Source: Hypoxylon rubiginosum (lineage: Eukaryota > Ascomycota > Sordariomycetes > Xylariales > Hypoxylaceae). Taken from it: 64,000 nt of DNA. A program made the position numbers and the translations under genes. Shown one piece after another: positions 55,352 to 64,000 of this stretch; position 1 is the first letter of the stretch; every line of letters starts with the position of its first letter. Under the pieces are notes generated by a model that was given only the letters and a program-made list of their open reading frames with translations, was not told the DNA's origin and ran no database searches. The stretch lies in assembly GCA_902806565.1 (NCBI GenBank), contig CADCXA010000049.1, positions 248,001 through 312,000 of the forward strand. The letters run 5' to 3'.

Positions 55352-58300
55352 ATGGCACCTATCGCCATCTCTCCTGAAAGAGACCTGGCGCTGCTAGGTG
55401 GCGGGCCAGCATTGAACACTGTATACGATGATACTATTCGCTTTTACCTCAACGGCACCCGGGTGGTGCTCGACGAGATCGACCCCGAAGTTACTCTGCT
55501 TGAATATCTTAGGGGTATAGGCTTGACTGGAACGAAGCTGTAAGTTAACACCGAACCTAAACCCGCCAGTATGGATAGCACATTAATAACTGGCTGATCG
55601 TATAGTGGTTGCGGAGAAGGCGGATGCGGAGCCTGCACGGTCGTAGTTAGTCAATACAACCCGACCACCAAACAGATATACCACGCCAGCGTCAATGCCT
55701 GTCTAGCACCGCTCGCCAGTGTAGACGGAAAGCATGTCATAACAATTGAGGGCATAGGAAACGTGAAGCAACCCCATCCGGCGCAAGAGCGCATAGCCAA
55801 GAGCAATGGAAGCCAGTGTGGGTTCTGTACCCCGGGCATTGTCATGAGTCTATATGCTCTGTTGAGGAATAACGAAAGCCCTACCGAACACGATATCGAG
55901 GAGGCCTTCGACGGGAACCTCTGCCGATGCACTGGTTATCGCCCAATATTGGATGCCGCCCAGACCTTTAGCGTCAAGAGTCCCTGTGGTAAAAGCACGG
56001 CAAACGGCGGTTCTGGCTGCTGCATGGAAAATGGCGACGGCGCAGATGGAGGGGGATGTTGCAAAAGCAAAGATCTCAGCGATGGACAACCCATCAAGAG
56101 ATTCACGCCACCGGGTTTCATCGAGTACAACCCAGATACGCAACTCATCTTCCCGCCGTCGCTGAAGAAGCATGCATTCAGACCTCTTTCCTTTGGAAAT
56201 AAGAGAAAGAGATGGTATCGCCCCGTCACGCTGGACCAGTTGCTAGAGATTAAGAGCGTATACCCGAAAGCGAAAATTATAGGCGGGAGTACAGAGACGC
56301 AAATTGAGATCAAGTTCAAAGCTCTCCAATATCCTGTCTCGGTATTCGTCGGGGATATTCCCGAGCTGAGGCAATATTCTCTTAAGGATGACCACCTCGA
56401 AATCGGCGGAAACGTGGTGCTGACTGATCTTGAGAACATTTGCCTGGAAGCCGTTAAGCATTATGGCGAAGCAAAGGGTCAGGTATTCCAAGCTATGCAT
56501 AAGCAACTCAAGTACTTCGCAGGACGACAGATCAGAAATGTCGGCACGCCAGCCGGAAATTTGGTTACGGCCTCCCCCATCTCCGATTTGAATCCCGTAT
56601 TCATGGCAGCAGATTGCGTTCTGGTTGCCAAATCCCAGAGCAAAGAGACCGAAATACCCATGGCATCGTTCTTCAGAGGCTACCGCAGAACAGCACTGGA
56701 ACAAGATGCGATCCTTGCGTCCATCCGTATACCCGTGACTCGTGAAAAGGGCGACTACTTCAGAGCCTACAAGCAGGCAAAACGTAAAGATGACGATATC
56801 GCCATCGTCACAGGAGCATTACATGTGAGGCTAGACGAGAAGGGTATTGTTGAGCATTGTAACCTGGTCTACGGTGGAATGGCAGCCTCCACGGTGGCGG
56901 CAAAGAGCGCCAACGACTATCTGAAAGGCAAACTGTTTGCCCATCCCGATACCTTAGAAGGCGCCATGAATGCCCTCGAGTCCGATTTCGACCTTGTCTT
57001 TAGCGTTTCGGGAGGTATGGCGTCGTATCGCAAGTCACTAGCGCTCGGTTTCTTCTACCGGTTCTATCAGGAGGTCTTGGCGGGTGTCAGCGCGGAAAGC
57101 GAGCACGGTGACAGCCAAGCCGTCGAAGAACTTGAGAGAGCATTGTCATCCGGATGGAATGATAAGGAAGCAACTACTGAATACGTCAAAGGGCCACTAG
57201 GAAAGGCTGCTAATCATGTGGCGGCTTTGAAGCAAACAACAGGAGAAGCACAGTATACCGACGATATCCCACCACTCAAGAACGAACTCCATGCCTGCTT
57301 AGTGCTGTCTGCGAGGGCACACGCGAAGATCAAATCAATCGACTATACAGCTGCGTTGGACATCCCAGGTGTAGTGGATATAGTGGACAAGAATGATCTA
57401 CATAACCCCGAGGACAACAAATGGGGCGCGCCGAATTTCGACGACTACTTCTTTGCTGAAGATGAGGTCTTTACTGCAGGCCAGCCCATCGCGCTTGTGT
57501 TGGCTACGTCTCAGGCGAGGGCAGCCGAGGGAGTAAGGGCGGTTCAGATCGAATACGAGGATCTTCCCGCTATTTTTACGATGGAGGAGGCAATCGAGAA
57601 AGAAAGTTTCCACAAGTTCTTCCGGTACATCAAGAATGGCGATCCCGAGGAGGCCTTCAAGCACTGCGACTATGTCTTCACTGGTGTCTCGCGAATGGGA
57701 GGCCAGGAGCATTTCTATCTTGAAACCAATGCGTGCGTTTGCATACCCAAGCCCGAAGACGGCGAGATGGAGATTTTTTCCAGCAGTCAAAATCCCAATG
57801 AAAGGTATGTCTCTTCATCCATATATGCGTTTATTCAAAATTAATCTTTGTGCAGTCAGGCGTACGCATCAAAAATCCTAGGCGTGCAAGCGAATAAGGT
57901 GGTGGCTCGTGTAAAGCGCCTAGGCGGTGGGTTTGGCGGCAAGGAGACCAGATGTGTCCAGCTCAGCACGATGTGCGCATTAGCTGCGCAGAAGACTAAG
58001 CGGCCGGTCAGATGCATGCTAAACCGAGACGAAGACATGGCTGTCTCCGGTCAACGGCACCCGTTCCTCGCTCAGTGGAAAGTGGGTGTGAATAAGGATG
58101 GCAAGCTTCAAGCCCTCGATATGGACGTCTTCAACAACGCCGGCTGGTCATTCGACCTGAGCGCCGCCGTATGCGAGCGTGCCCTTTCGCACAGCGACGG
58201 CTGCTACAAGTTCCCCAACGTGCACGTCCGCGGACGCCTGTGCAAGACGAACACCATGTCGAACACGGCATTCCGCGGCTTCGGCGGCCCTCAGGGCTTG

Positions 58301-59593
58301 TTCTTCGCCGAGTCGTACATGTCCGAAGTCGCCGACCGCCTCGGCATGCCGGTCGAAAAGTTCCGCGAGATCAACTTCTACGAGGCTAACGAGAAGACCC
58401 ATTTCAACCAACCCCTCCAGGACTGGCACGTCCCTCTAATGTACAAGCAGGTCCAGGAGGAGTCGGACTACGCCGCCCGCCGCCAAGCGGTGGAAAAGTT
58501 CAACGCCGAGCACAAGTGGCGCAAGCGAGGGCTGGCCATCATTCCTACCAAGTTCGGTATCTCCTTTACCGCCCTTTGGCTCAACCAAGCCGGCGCGTTG
58601 GTGCACGTCTACCACGACGGATCCGTTCTAGTCGCACACGGCGGCACGGAGATGGGCCAGGGTCTGCATACCAAGATGATCACGATCGCCGCGCAAGCGC
58701 TACAGGTGCCGATAGAAGACGTTCACATTTCGGAGACGGGCACGAATACCGTAGCGAACGCGTCGGCTACCGCCGCTTCGGCGTCGTCCGATCTCAACGG
58801 CTACGCCATCTTCAACGCCTGCGAGCAGATCAACGCCAGGCTAGCGCCGTACCGGGAGAAGCTCGGGCCCGACGCCACCATGAAGGAGCTGGCGCACGCG
58901 GCGTACTTCGACCGCGTGAACCTGAGCGCCAACGGGTTCTACAAGACGCCCGAGATCGGGTACACGTGGGGCGAGGACACGGGCAAGATGTTCTTCTACT
59001 TCACGCAGGGCGTGACGGCGGCCGAGGTGGAGGTGGACTGCCTGACGGGCACGTGGACGTGCCGGCGGGCCGACATCAAGATGGACGTGGGACGGTCCAT
59101 CAACCCGTCCATCGACTACGGCCAGATCGAGGGCGCCTTCACGCAAGGGTTAGGCCTGTTCACGATGGAGGAGAGCCTGTGGCTGCGCAACGGGCCCATG
59201 GCCGGCCAGCTGTTCACGAGGGGTCCCGGCACGTACAAGATCCCCGGGTTCCGCGACATCCCGCAGGTGTTCAACGTCAGCTTGCTGAAGGGCGTGGAGT
59301 GGGAGAACCTGCGGACGATCCAGCGCAGCAGGGGCGTGGGCGAGCCACCGCTGTTCATGGGCAGCGCGGTGTTCTTCGCGATCCGCGACGCCCTCAAGGC
59401 CGCGCGCGCCGACTACGGCGTGAGCGCGAAGCTGGGAGCACAGGGCGGTGGGGATGGGGATGATGATGGGTTGCTGAGGCTCGAGAGCCCGGCTACGCCG
59501 GAGCGCATCCGGCTCTCGTGCGTGGACCCCATCATGGAGCGCGCGAGGGTGCTGCCGAGGGAGGGGGAGAAGAGCTTCTTTATTGCTATTTAG
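55352..59593 (+). CDS. hxA: Xanthine dehydrogenase (purine hydroxylase I)
   Basis: Exons 55352-55539, 55606-57804 and 57856-59593; 1374 aa, normal for a fungal XDH. The N-terminal [2Fe-2S] domain has LGCGEGGCGACTVVV, the first Leu codon split by intron 1. The second [2Fe-2S] domain has GSQCGFCTPGIVMS and GNLCRCTGYRPIL. The FAD domain follows (IIGGSTETQIEIKFKALQYP), then the molybdopterin part (GGQEHFYLETNACV, LGGGFGGKETR, NTAFRGFGGPQG, VAHGGTEMGQGLHTK). The active-site Glu lies in RSRGVGEPPLFMG. It converts hypoxanthine and xanthine to uric acid, in the cytosol or peroxisome. Several Cys-rich residues (GSGCCMENGDGADGGGCC) form an unusual linker after the second cluster. Codon choice shifts from mixed to strongly GC-ending near 58.1 kb. 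Confidence 0.96.
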
Positions 59594-60298
59594 GATTTGG
59601 GTTCTAGGTGTGTGGGTTATGTATTGGTAAGGGGAGGGTATGTAGGTAGGGTCAACTTGAATCAGGCAGACTGTAGATAGGTAGGTACATATGTACCACT
59701 TTTGAGAGTATCACAGCATTGTTAAGTTGGAATTATCTTGACTTTCTGACGCCAGCAACCCGATCTTGAAACCAGCGACCCCCTTTTTTTATGTGTGGAT
59801 TAAGCGCTGGCTTAGAAATTCGGTGGATGCGACATTATCCCCACCGTACTATGGAAAAGTCAGCATGCAATACCCCCTAACCATTTACCCTTTTCGGTCG
59901 ATACGAGCTACTTGGGATGTATGTAGCTTCAAGCAAGAGCGTTCTTAATAGCAATGTGAATATCGAACGCGAGTAGATTGCTAAGCAGAAAGAGAGATTC
60001 TAGGGTCCGAATCAGTAAAATACCTGGTAAAATGGGCATACGGGTTATGTCCTATAGACCCCACATGAGCATGAGCCTCCGTGTCGAAATGCCGGGGCGC
60101 GGAAGTCGACCGGCTTTCCATGACGTTTTCGACGTCGTTACGTTGAACTTTTTTTTCTATATATGTAGATCTCTCCATATGTAGCTTCGAAAGGTGTATA
60201 TATTCGCTTCGCCACTGATCAAGCTTTGGTCTATTCATTCACAAACTCAACCATCCATCCATTCATCTATTTATTTTAGCACACACTCCAAAGCAAAA
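59594..60298. other. Intergenic region between XDH and the NmrA-like gene
   Basis: Same-strand spacer of 705 bp with the XDH 3' end and the NmrA-like promoter. A TATA-like GTATATATTCGC lies at about 60198, roughly 100 bp before the start codon. No gene is seen. Confidence 0.5.
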
Positions 60299-61336
60299 AT
60301 GACTACAATCGCCATAACAGGCGCCTCCGGCAAACTCGGCGGCGCCACCCTCTCCGCCCTCCTCGCGCACAACCTCGCCCCGCCATCCTCCATCGTCGCC
60401 CTCACGTCCTCATCCCCGGGCTCGCCCACCTGGACCGCGCTCGCCTCCAAGGGCGTGCAGGTGCGCCGGGCCACCTTCGACTCGCCGGCGAGCTTCGACG
60501 AGGCCCTGCGCGGCGTGGCCAAGTTCTTCCTCGTGTCCACGCCGCACATCGCTCTGGACTTCGGCTCCGACGAAGAAGTGCCGGATGGGAAAGGGAGAGA
60601 GGGTCACCACCGCGGCGCTATCGATGCGGCCGTCCGCGCCGGGGTCCAGCATATCTACTACTCGAGCCTGGCGTTCGCCTGGGACGCCGCGAAGAAGGCG
60701 CCCGGCAGCACGAGCAAGGCGGGCGTCATGCGCGCGCACCTGCGCACCGAGGCGTACCTGGCTCGGCAAGTCGCAGACGGCAAGCTATCCCACGTGACCA
60801 TCCTGCGCGAGGGACTGTACAACGAGTCATGGCCTCTGTACCTCGGATACTTCGACGTAGGCGGCGCAGACGCGGACAACGAGCGCACGGAAGTCCCGCT
60901 CGCGGCCGACGGCCCCGTCAGCTGGACGGCGATCGCGGACCTCGGGGTCGGCAGCGCGCTCGTGCTTACGGCGGCGAGCGCCGAGTGGAGCGGGAAGACG
61001 TTCTACCTGTCGACGCGGGCGGCCGGCGCGCGCGGCTTGGCCGGCATCGCGAAGCTGGTCGGGGAAGCGAGGGGGAAGGCCGTCGGGATCAAGACCGTAG
61101 GACGCAAGGAGCATGAGCGGTACTACGTACAGAGGCGCGGGGAGAAGGAGGGGCCGGCGGTGCGGTGGTGGGCGGGGACGTACGAGGCGCTGGAGGCGGG
61201 GGAGTGCGCGGTCGACGATCCGACGCTGGAGAAGTTGTTGGAGAGGGTTGGGGTTAAGGCTACGGGGGTCGAGGAGTGTATCCGGGCTATGGTGGCGAAG
61301 GGGCAGGCGGGGAGTCGGATTTTTGGACTGCACTAA
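60299..61336 (+). CDS. NmrA-like NAD(P)-binding protein (atypical SDR)
   Basis: A single exon, 345 aa. The N-terminal Rossmann motif GASGKLGG is at residues 8-15 (MTTIAITGASGKLGGATL). Family features follow: VRRATFDSPASFDEALRGVA, KFFLVSTPHIALDFGSDEEV, GVQHIYYSSLAFAW (a Tyr near the SDR active-site position), TILREGLYNESWPLYLGYFD and a C-terminal helical region (TYEALEAGECAVDDPTLEKL). NmrA-type proteins bind NAD(P) and either reduce small molecules (azoreductase-like) or act as redox-sensing regulators. The sequence does not say which. It follows XDH on the same strand but is separated by 705 bp. Strongly GC-rich codon use. Confidence 0.85.
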   Translation: MTTIAITGASGKLGGATLSALLAHNLAPPSSIVALTSSSPGSPTWTALASKGVQVRRATFDSPASFDEALRGVAKFFLVSTPHIALDFGSDEEVPDGKGREGHHRGAIDAAVRAGVQHIYYSSLAFAWDAAKKAPGSTSKAGVMRAHLRTEAYLARQVADGKLSHVTILREGLYNESWPLYLGYFDVGGADADNERTEVPLAADGPVSWTAIADLGVGSALVLTAASAEWSGKTFYLSTRAAGARGLAGIAKLVGEARGKAVGIKTVGRKEHERYYVQRRGEKEGPAVRWWAGTYEALEAGECAVDDPTLEKLLERVGVKATGVEECIRAMVAKGQAGSRIFGLH

Positions 61337-61582
61337 AGGAAGAGAGAGTCTGGATGACGCGGTGTGGCGGGTTGTATTTAGGGGAGGCATCTGACCCCTA
61401 TTTTTATCGGGTATTAATATACCTACCTACCTAGGTGAGCTTGGAAATTAGTAGTCCCCCTTGAGGGTACTCCTTTCTAGCTAGCAACTCTCATAGATAG
61501 AAAAGTTGCATATTTCCATTCATCCCGACATTCCCACCAGCGTAAGATCCGTCCCAGATATATATTCCCTCTCCCGTTTCCC
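61337..61582. other. Short intergenic stretch
   Basis: Convergent 3' ends of the NmrA-like and DUF3140 genes. A CTACCTACCTAGGT motif sits near 61421. Confidence 0.5.
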
Positions 61583-62112
61583 CTACTCCTTCGTCAGATC
61601 GTAACCCCAGTTCTTCAGACTCCACGCACTCTTACTATTAGGATCTTGCTTGGCCTTGCTCTCCTGCGCGAGATGGCGCTTGCAATATGCGACGACGCGG
61701 CGCATGTGGTCGACGTCGTCTTCGTCGTACTTATCGGGGTCCTTATTCGGGTTCTTCTTTAGGATCTCGATGATCTTGCGTCCGCTATTCACAGCACGTG
61801 TTAGCTATCTACTACTATCCCAACCACTCATATCGTCCTTGCAAAACAACACGGGCGTGGCGATGAAAAGTACCTTTCATGCCCGATGGTTTCCCCTGAG
61901 CCGTCGTCTTTGCTCCACCCCGCCGACTCGGAGGATCCCTCCTTGAGCCAGGTCTCGAGGTCCGAAGCCGACATGTTGACGAGCTCGTTAAACTCTCTAA
62001 TCAGTAAATCATTAGCAACAACATATACGACAAGTCTTCAGTCTACCTTTCATTCTTAAATAAACGAAGGGATATCTTCTTACTCGATGACGGTTTGGTT
62101 GTCCTTCACCAT
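61583..62112 (-). CDS. DUF3140 family protein, 117 aa
   Basis: Exons 62112-62084, 61996-61874 and 61784-61583; 117 aa. The joined protein reads MVKDNQTVIEEFNELVNMSA, SDLETWLKEGSSESAGWSKD, SGETIGHESGRKIIEILKKN, then DDVDHMRRVVAYCKRHLAQE and SAWSLKNWGYDLTKE. This is the DUF3140 pattern (WL....S...GW, GH.SGR.I..IL, .KVV.Y..RHL..., W.L.NWGHD), shared by bacteria and fungi and of unknown biochemical role. It is a small soluble protein with no targeting signal. Bacterial relatives are often found near DNA-binding or stress genes, but that is weak guidance. The donor/acceptor pairs are canonical, and the first exon encodes only nine full codons. Confidence 0.88.
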
Positions 62113-62634
62113 CTTGGCCGTACTAAACCAAATATTTGAATCTCGAAATGACGGATTTTATAAGCATAACGAAGGATAGTCTCGAAGAGCATTCAGTTTG
62201 TTAGCTGTACTATATACGACTCTGAGACTGTTGCGTAATGTAAAGCGTATCGAAGACGTCATGACTGCTCGTTCACCCGTCGCAAAACAAATGCTTTTCT
62301 GAAATCGAAATTAGGTCGAGCTTGAAGGGAAAAGAAATAATGAGATATGTTACGCGACATTTTTACAATCAGATTCTGTAACAGAATATGTCATTTACAC
62401 GATATGGAGGTAATTGTTTTAAAATTAATGTTCTATTTTGTGAAGAAGAAGTTATAATGCAGCTATTGTACGTAGAGTTAGAGTCTAGGTCATGTAAGGG
62501 ATGTCATGTCATAGTATCAATAAACCCCCTATTCCGCTTCTCGACTTCCCTGGCCATTTCTGACGTTGACTAGTAAAAATAGGTCAGAATGAACCACACA
62601 GCAATACGTAGATAGTAACAATGAGTACATAGCA
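62113..62634. other. Intergenic region
   Basis: The promoter of the DUF3140 gene and 3' flank of ZIP4 (same strand). AT-rich, with no gene. Confidence 0.5.
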
Positions 62635-64000
62635 TCAAGAATCCCACTTGAGGCTAATCTGCCTCTTCTGGAGTTCTTGCTCCAAGTCGCCGCCGTCCTC
62701 GTGATAGTGTGCCAACGTAAGTGCGTGAGCAATCCACTTTTTGCTGAGGTCGTCTTCCTTGACCCCGAAGAGGTCAACGCCGTGGTTGAATGCTGTTGTT
62801 GTAAACCATTCGACTTCTACAGCCGGAAGTGGTTTTGGGCTCTGCATGATTCAATTGTCAGTACTATTTCCGTCCTTTTTGAAGGGTGGATAAACTTACG
62901 CCTGCACACTGTTTCACCAGCCTACAAATATCATCCATGACTTTCAAAGGAAACTCGGGTTCCGAAGAAAGCGTAGCCTTGAGGAGACAACGTAGATACT
63001 TCGCAAGCTTCTCGTTGTCAAATCGTTCCAGCAAGAATATGTGGTTGATAATCTTGCGGAGTGTGCTATATAAGACTGAATTGGTTAGCAACTATAAACG
63101 CTTTTGTTGGCAATAAGAATCGTACTTTGTCCAGGTATCGACTGGGCCCGGAGAATGCAGTCGGCCATTGCCTGAAATGTCAATAGATCGCGACAAGATT
63201 TGGCTTTCAATAAGATCCCTGACAAGTCATCCTACGACTTGAGACAGATAGCTCCTTCAAAGTCGAAGACCAGAAGGGTTGAAAGCTTCGCTTGAAGATC
63301 ATTCTTAGATACTTCGTCCAGGGTATCTGTTCGCGCCTCTAGTCCTACGTCAAAAGCCTTGACATGTTTGCGCATTATCAGATAGTCTTGAAGTTGTGTT
63401 TCGATGTTGTCTTCTCCCCGTGCCAGGGCAATGCACGCCGTCGCCACCAGGAAGTTACAAAACGTCCCACGCAACGATAGGTCCCCAGCTACTTGGATGG
63501 GGATATCTTGGGGGTACTGAGAAATGATCGAAAGGCAGCACTGGAATATGCGAATAGTCTGCCTCAGGTGCCAGACACGCAAATTCTTTACGGCCAGGTT
63601 GTAGGAGTTCTTGGAGAACCAGTTCAATTCCTCAACGGTGAAGAGCTTATTGCCCTGACCATCCCTTGGGTCTCTCTGTATTGCCGTCACGACTAATCAT
63701 CTTAGTATAACGCTGCTGCATGCGGATACAAGCAACTCACCGCCTTCAAAGACTTGACATATATCATCTATTAGCTCAGCAGCACTCTGACCCTGGTCAT
63801 CTAGAAGCGACGTCTCGAGACGAATGACAATGCGAAGCAGAGCGGGCAAGTGGACGACATCCGGGCAGCTGTACTCGGACTTTTGGATCAAATGCTGCAA
63901 GGCCTGGATCGCACATATTTTATCTTCCGCTTCCTGCGCATCTATGCAGCAGGCATAGATGTATTGCGGGTCCTTCGACGAGACTTCGCTGATTTGTCTT
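62635..64000 (-). pseudogene. ZIP4: Meiosis protein ZIP4/SPO22 (TEX11), 3' part, interrupted by an in-frame TAG
   Basis: The gene enters from beyond base 64000. Visible exons are >64000-63741, 63692-63126, 63075-62900 and 62841-62635. The protein is SPO22-like TPR repeats: QYIYACCIDAQEAEDKICAI, VVHLPALLRIVIRLETSLL, LFTVEELNWFSKNSYNLAV, then LVFDFEGAICLKS. It resumes as DDLSGILLKAKSCRDLL, MADCILRAQ, YSTLRKIINHIFLLERFD, VEWFTTTAFNHGVDLFG and a family-like end (SLKWDS). Between CLKS and DDLS a TAG (63234-63232) stands where relatives have Trp. No splice pair removes it without losing conserved residues. It cuts off about 160 residues. ZIP4 is a scaffold of the ZMM complex for crossover formation in meiosis. 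Apart from the stop, all splice sites and conserved blocks are intact, so loss is recent, or the base is an error. Confidence 0.8.

Noticed and set aside
58516..59463. 315-codon frame overlapping XDH in another frame
   Set aside because: Arg/Gly/Pro/His-rich shadow of the GC-rich part of XDH, with no start context or motif.
49984..61336. A metabolic gene cluster of aminotransferase, ALDH, XDH and NmrA-like genes
   Set aside because: The enzymes belong to unrelated pathways, lie on both strands and are separated by 0.4-1.7 kb; no backbone synthase, transporter or pathway regulator is present.
63232..63260. A tiny intron that would remove the ZIP4 TAG
   Set aside because: The nearest GT...AG pair (GTCTCAAGTCGTAG) spans only 14 nt, and longer choices delete the conserved DFEGA block and use non-consensus donors.

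Overview
This is a window of nuclear DNA from a filamentous ascomycete, most likely a Sordariomycete (a Xylariales-type genome is my best guess; that last step is inference). The reasons are compact genes on both strands, short introns (about 44-400 nt, mostly 50-110) with GTRNGT donors, CTAAC/CTAAT branch sites and YAG acceptors, and gene families typical of Pezizomycotina (Dsc3, Ima1, Scd6/LSM14, fungal TAF4, Nit2 amidase, mS23). I see no virus, plasmid, CRISPR array or rRNA gene, and no intact transposon.

Layout. 1-20.6 kb: the C-terminus of a BCD1-like snoRNP factor, LSM14/Scd6 (mRNP translation control), a Nit2-type amidase, TAF4 (TFIID), the CPSF73 endonuclease Ysh1, a VWA-domain protein and a fungus-specific coiled-coil protein. 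20.7-26.2 kb: a gene-poor stretch. It opens with a multiply spliced but barely coding minus-strand transcript and continues as repeat-bearing, apparently decayed DNA. 26.2-36 kb: RBM39/Rsd1 splicing factor, Scs7 fatty-acid 2-hydroxylase, the inner-nuclear-membrane protein Ima1, and Alg14. 36-44 kb: an intron-containing tRNA-Gln, a Nudix hydrolase, a tiny MIT protein, mitoribosomal mS23, a mitochondrial PPR protein and cytochrome oxidase subunit 8. 44-54 kb: the exosome helicase Mtr4, Dsc3, a kynurenine aminotransferase with a probable mitochondrial presequence, and an aldehyde dehydrogenase. 55-64 kb: xanthine dehydrogenase, an NmrA-like protein, a DUF3140 protein and the 3' part of the meiotic gene ZIP4/SPO22.

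The genes are mostly housekeeping and unrelated. They form no biosynthetic cluster or operon. Themes recur: RNA processing and decay (BCD1, LSM14, Ysh1, RBM39, Mtr4), mitochondria (mS23, PPR, Cox8, probably Bna3) and lipid/glycan/ER functions (Scs7, Alg14, Dsc3). The exon structures given here were built by hand from splice signals and reading-frame continuity. The most notable observation is an in-frame TAG in the ZIP4/SPO22 gene, where the family has a tryptophan, with a C-to-T at CpA (RIP-like) signature. Others are the spliced low-coding locus at 21-22.3 kb, hidden terminal exons, introns whose length is a multiple of three, and abrupt GC shifts inside genes.
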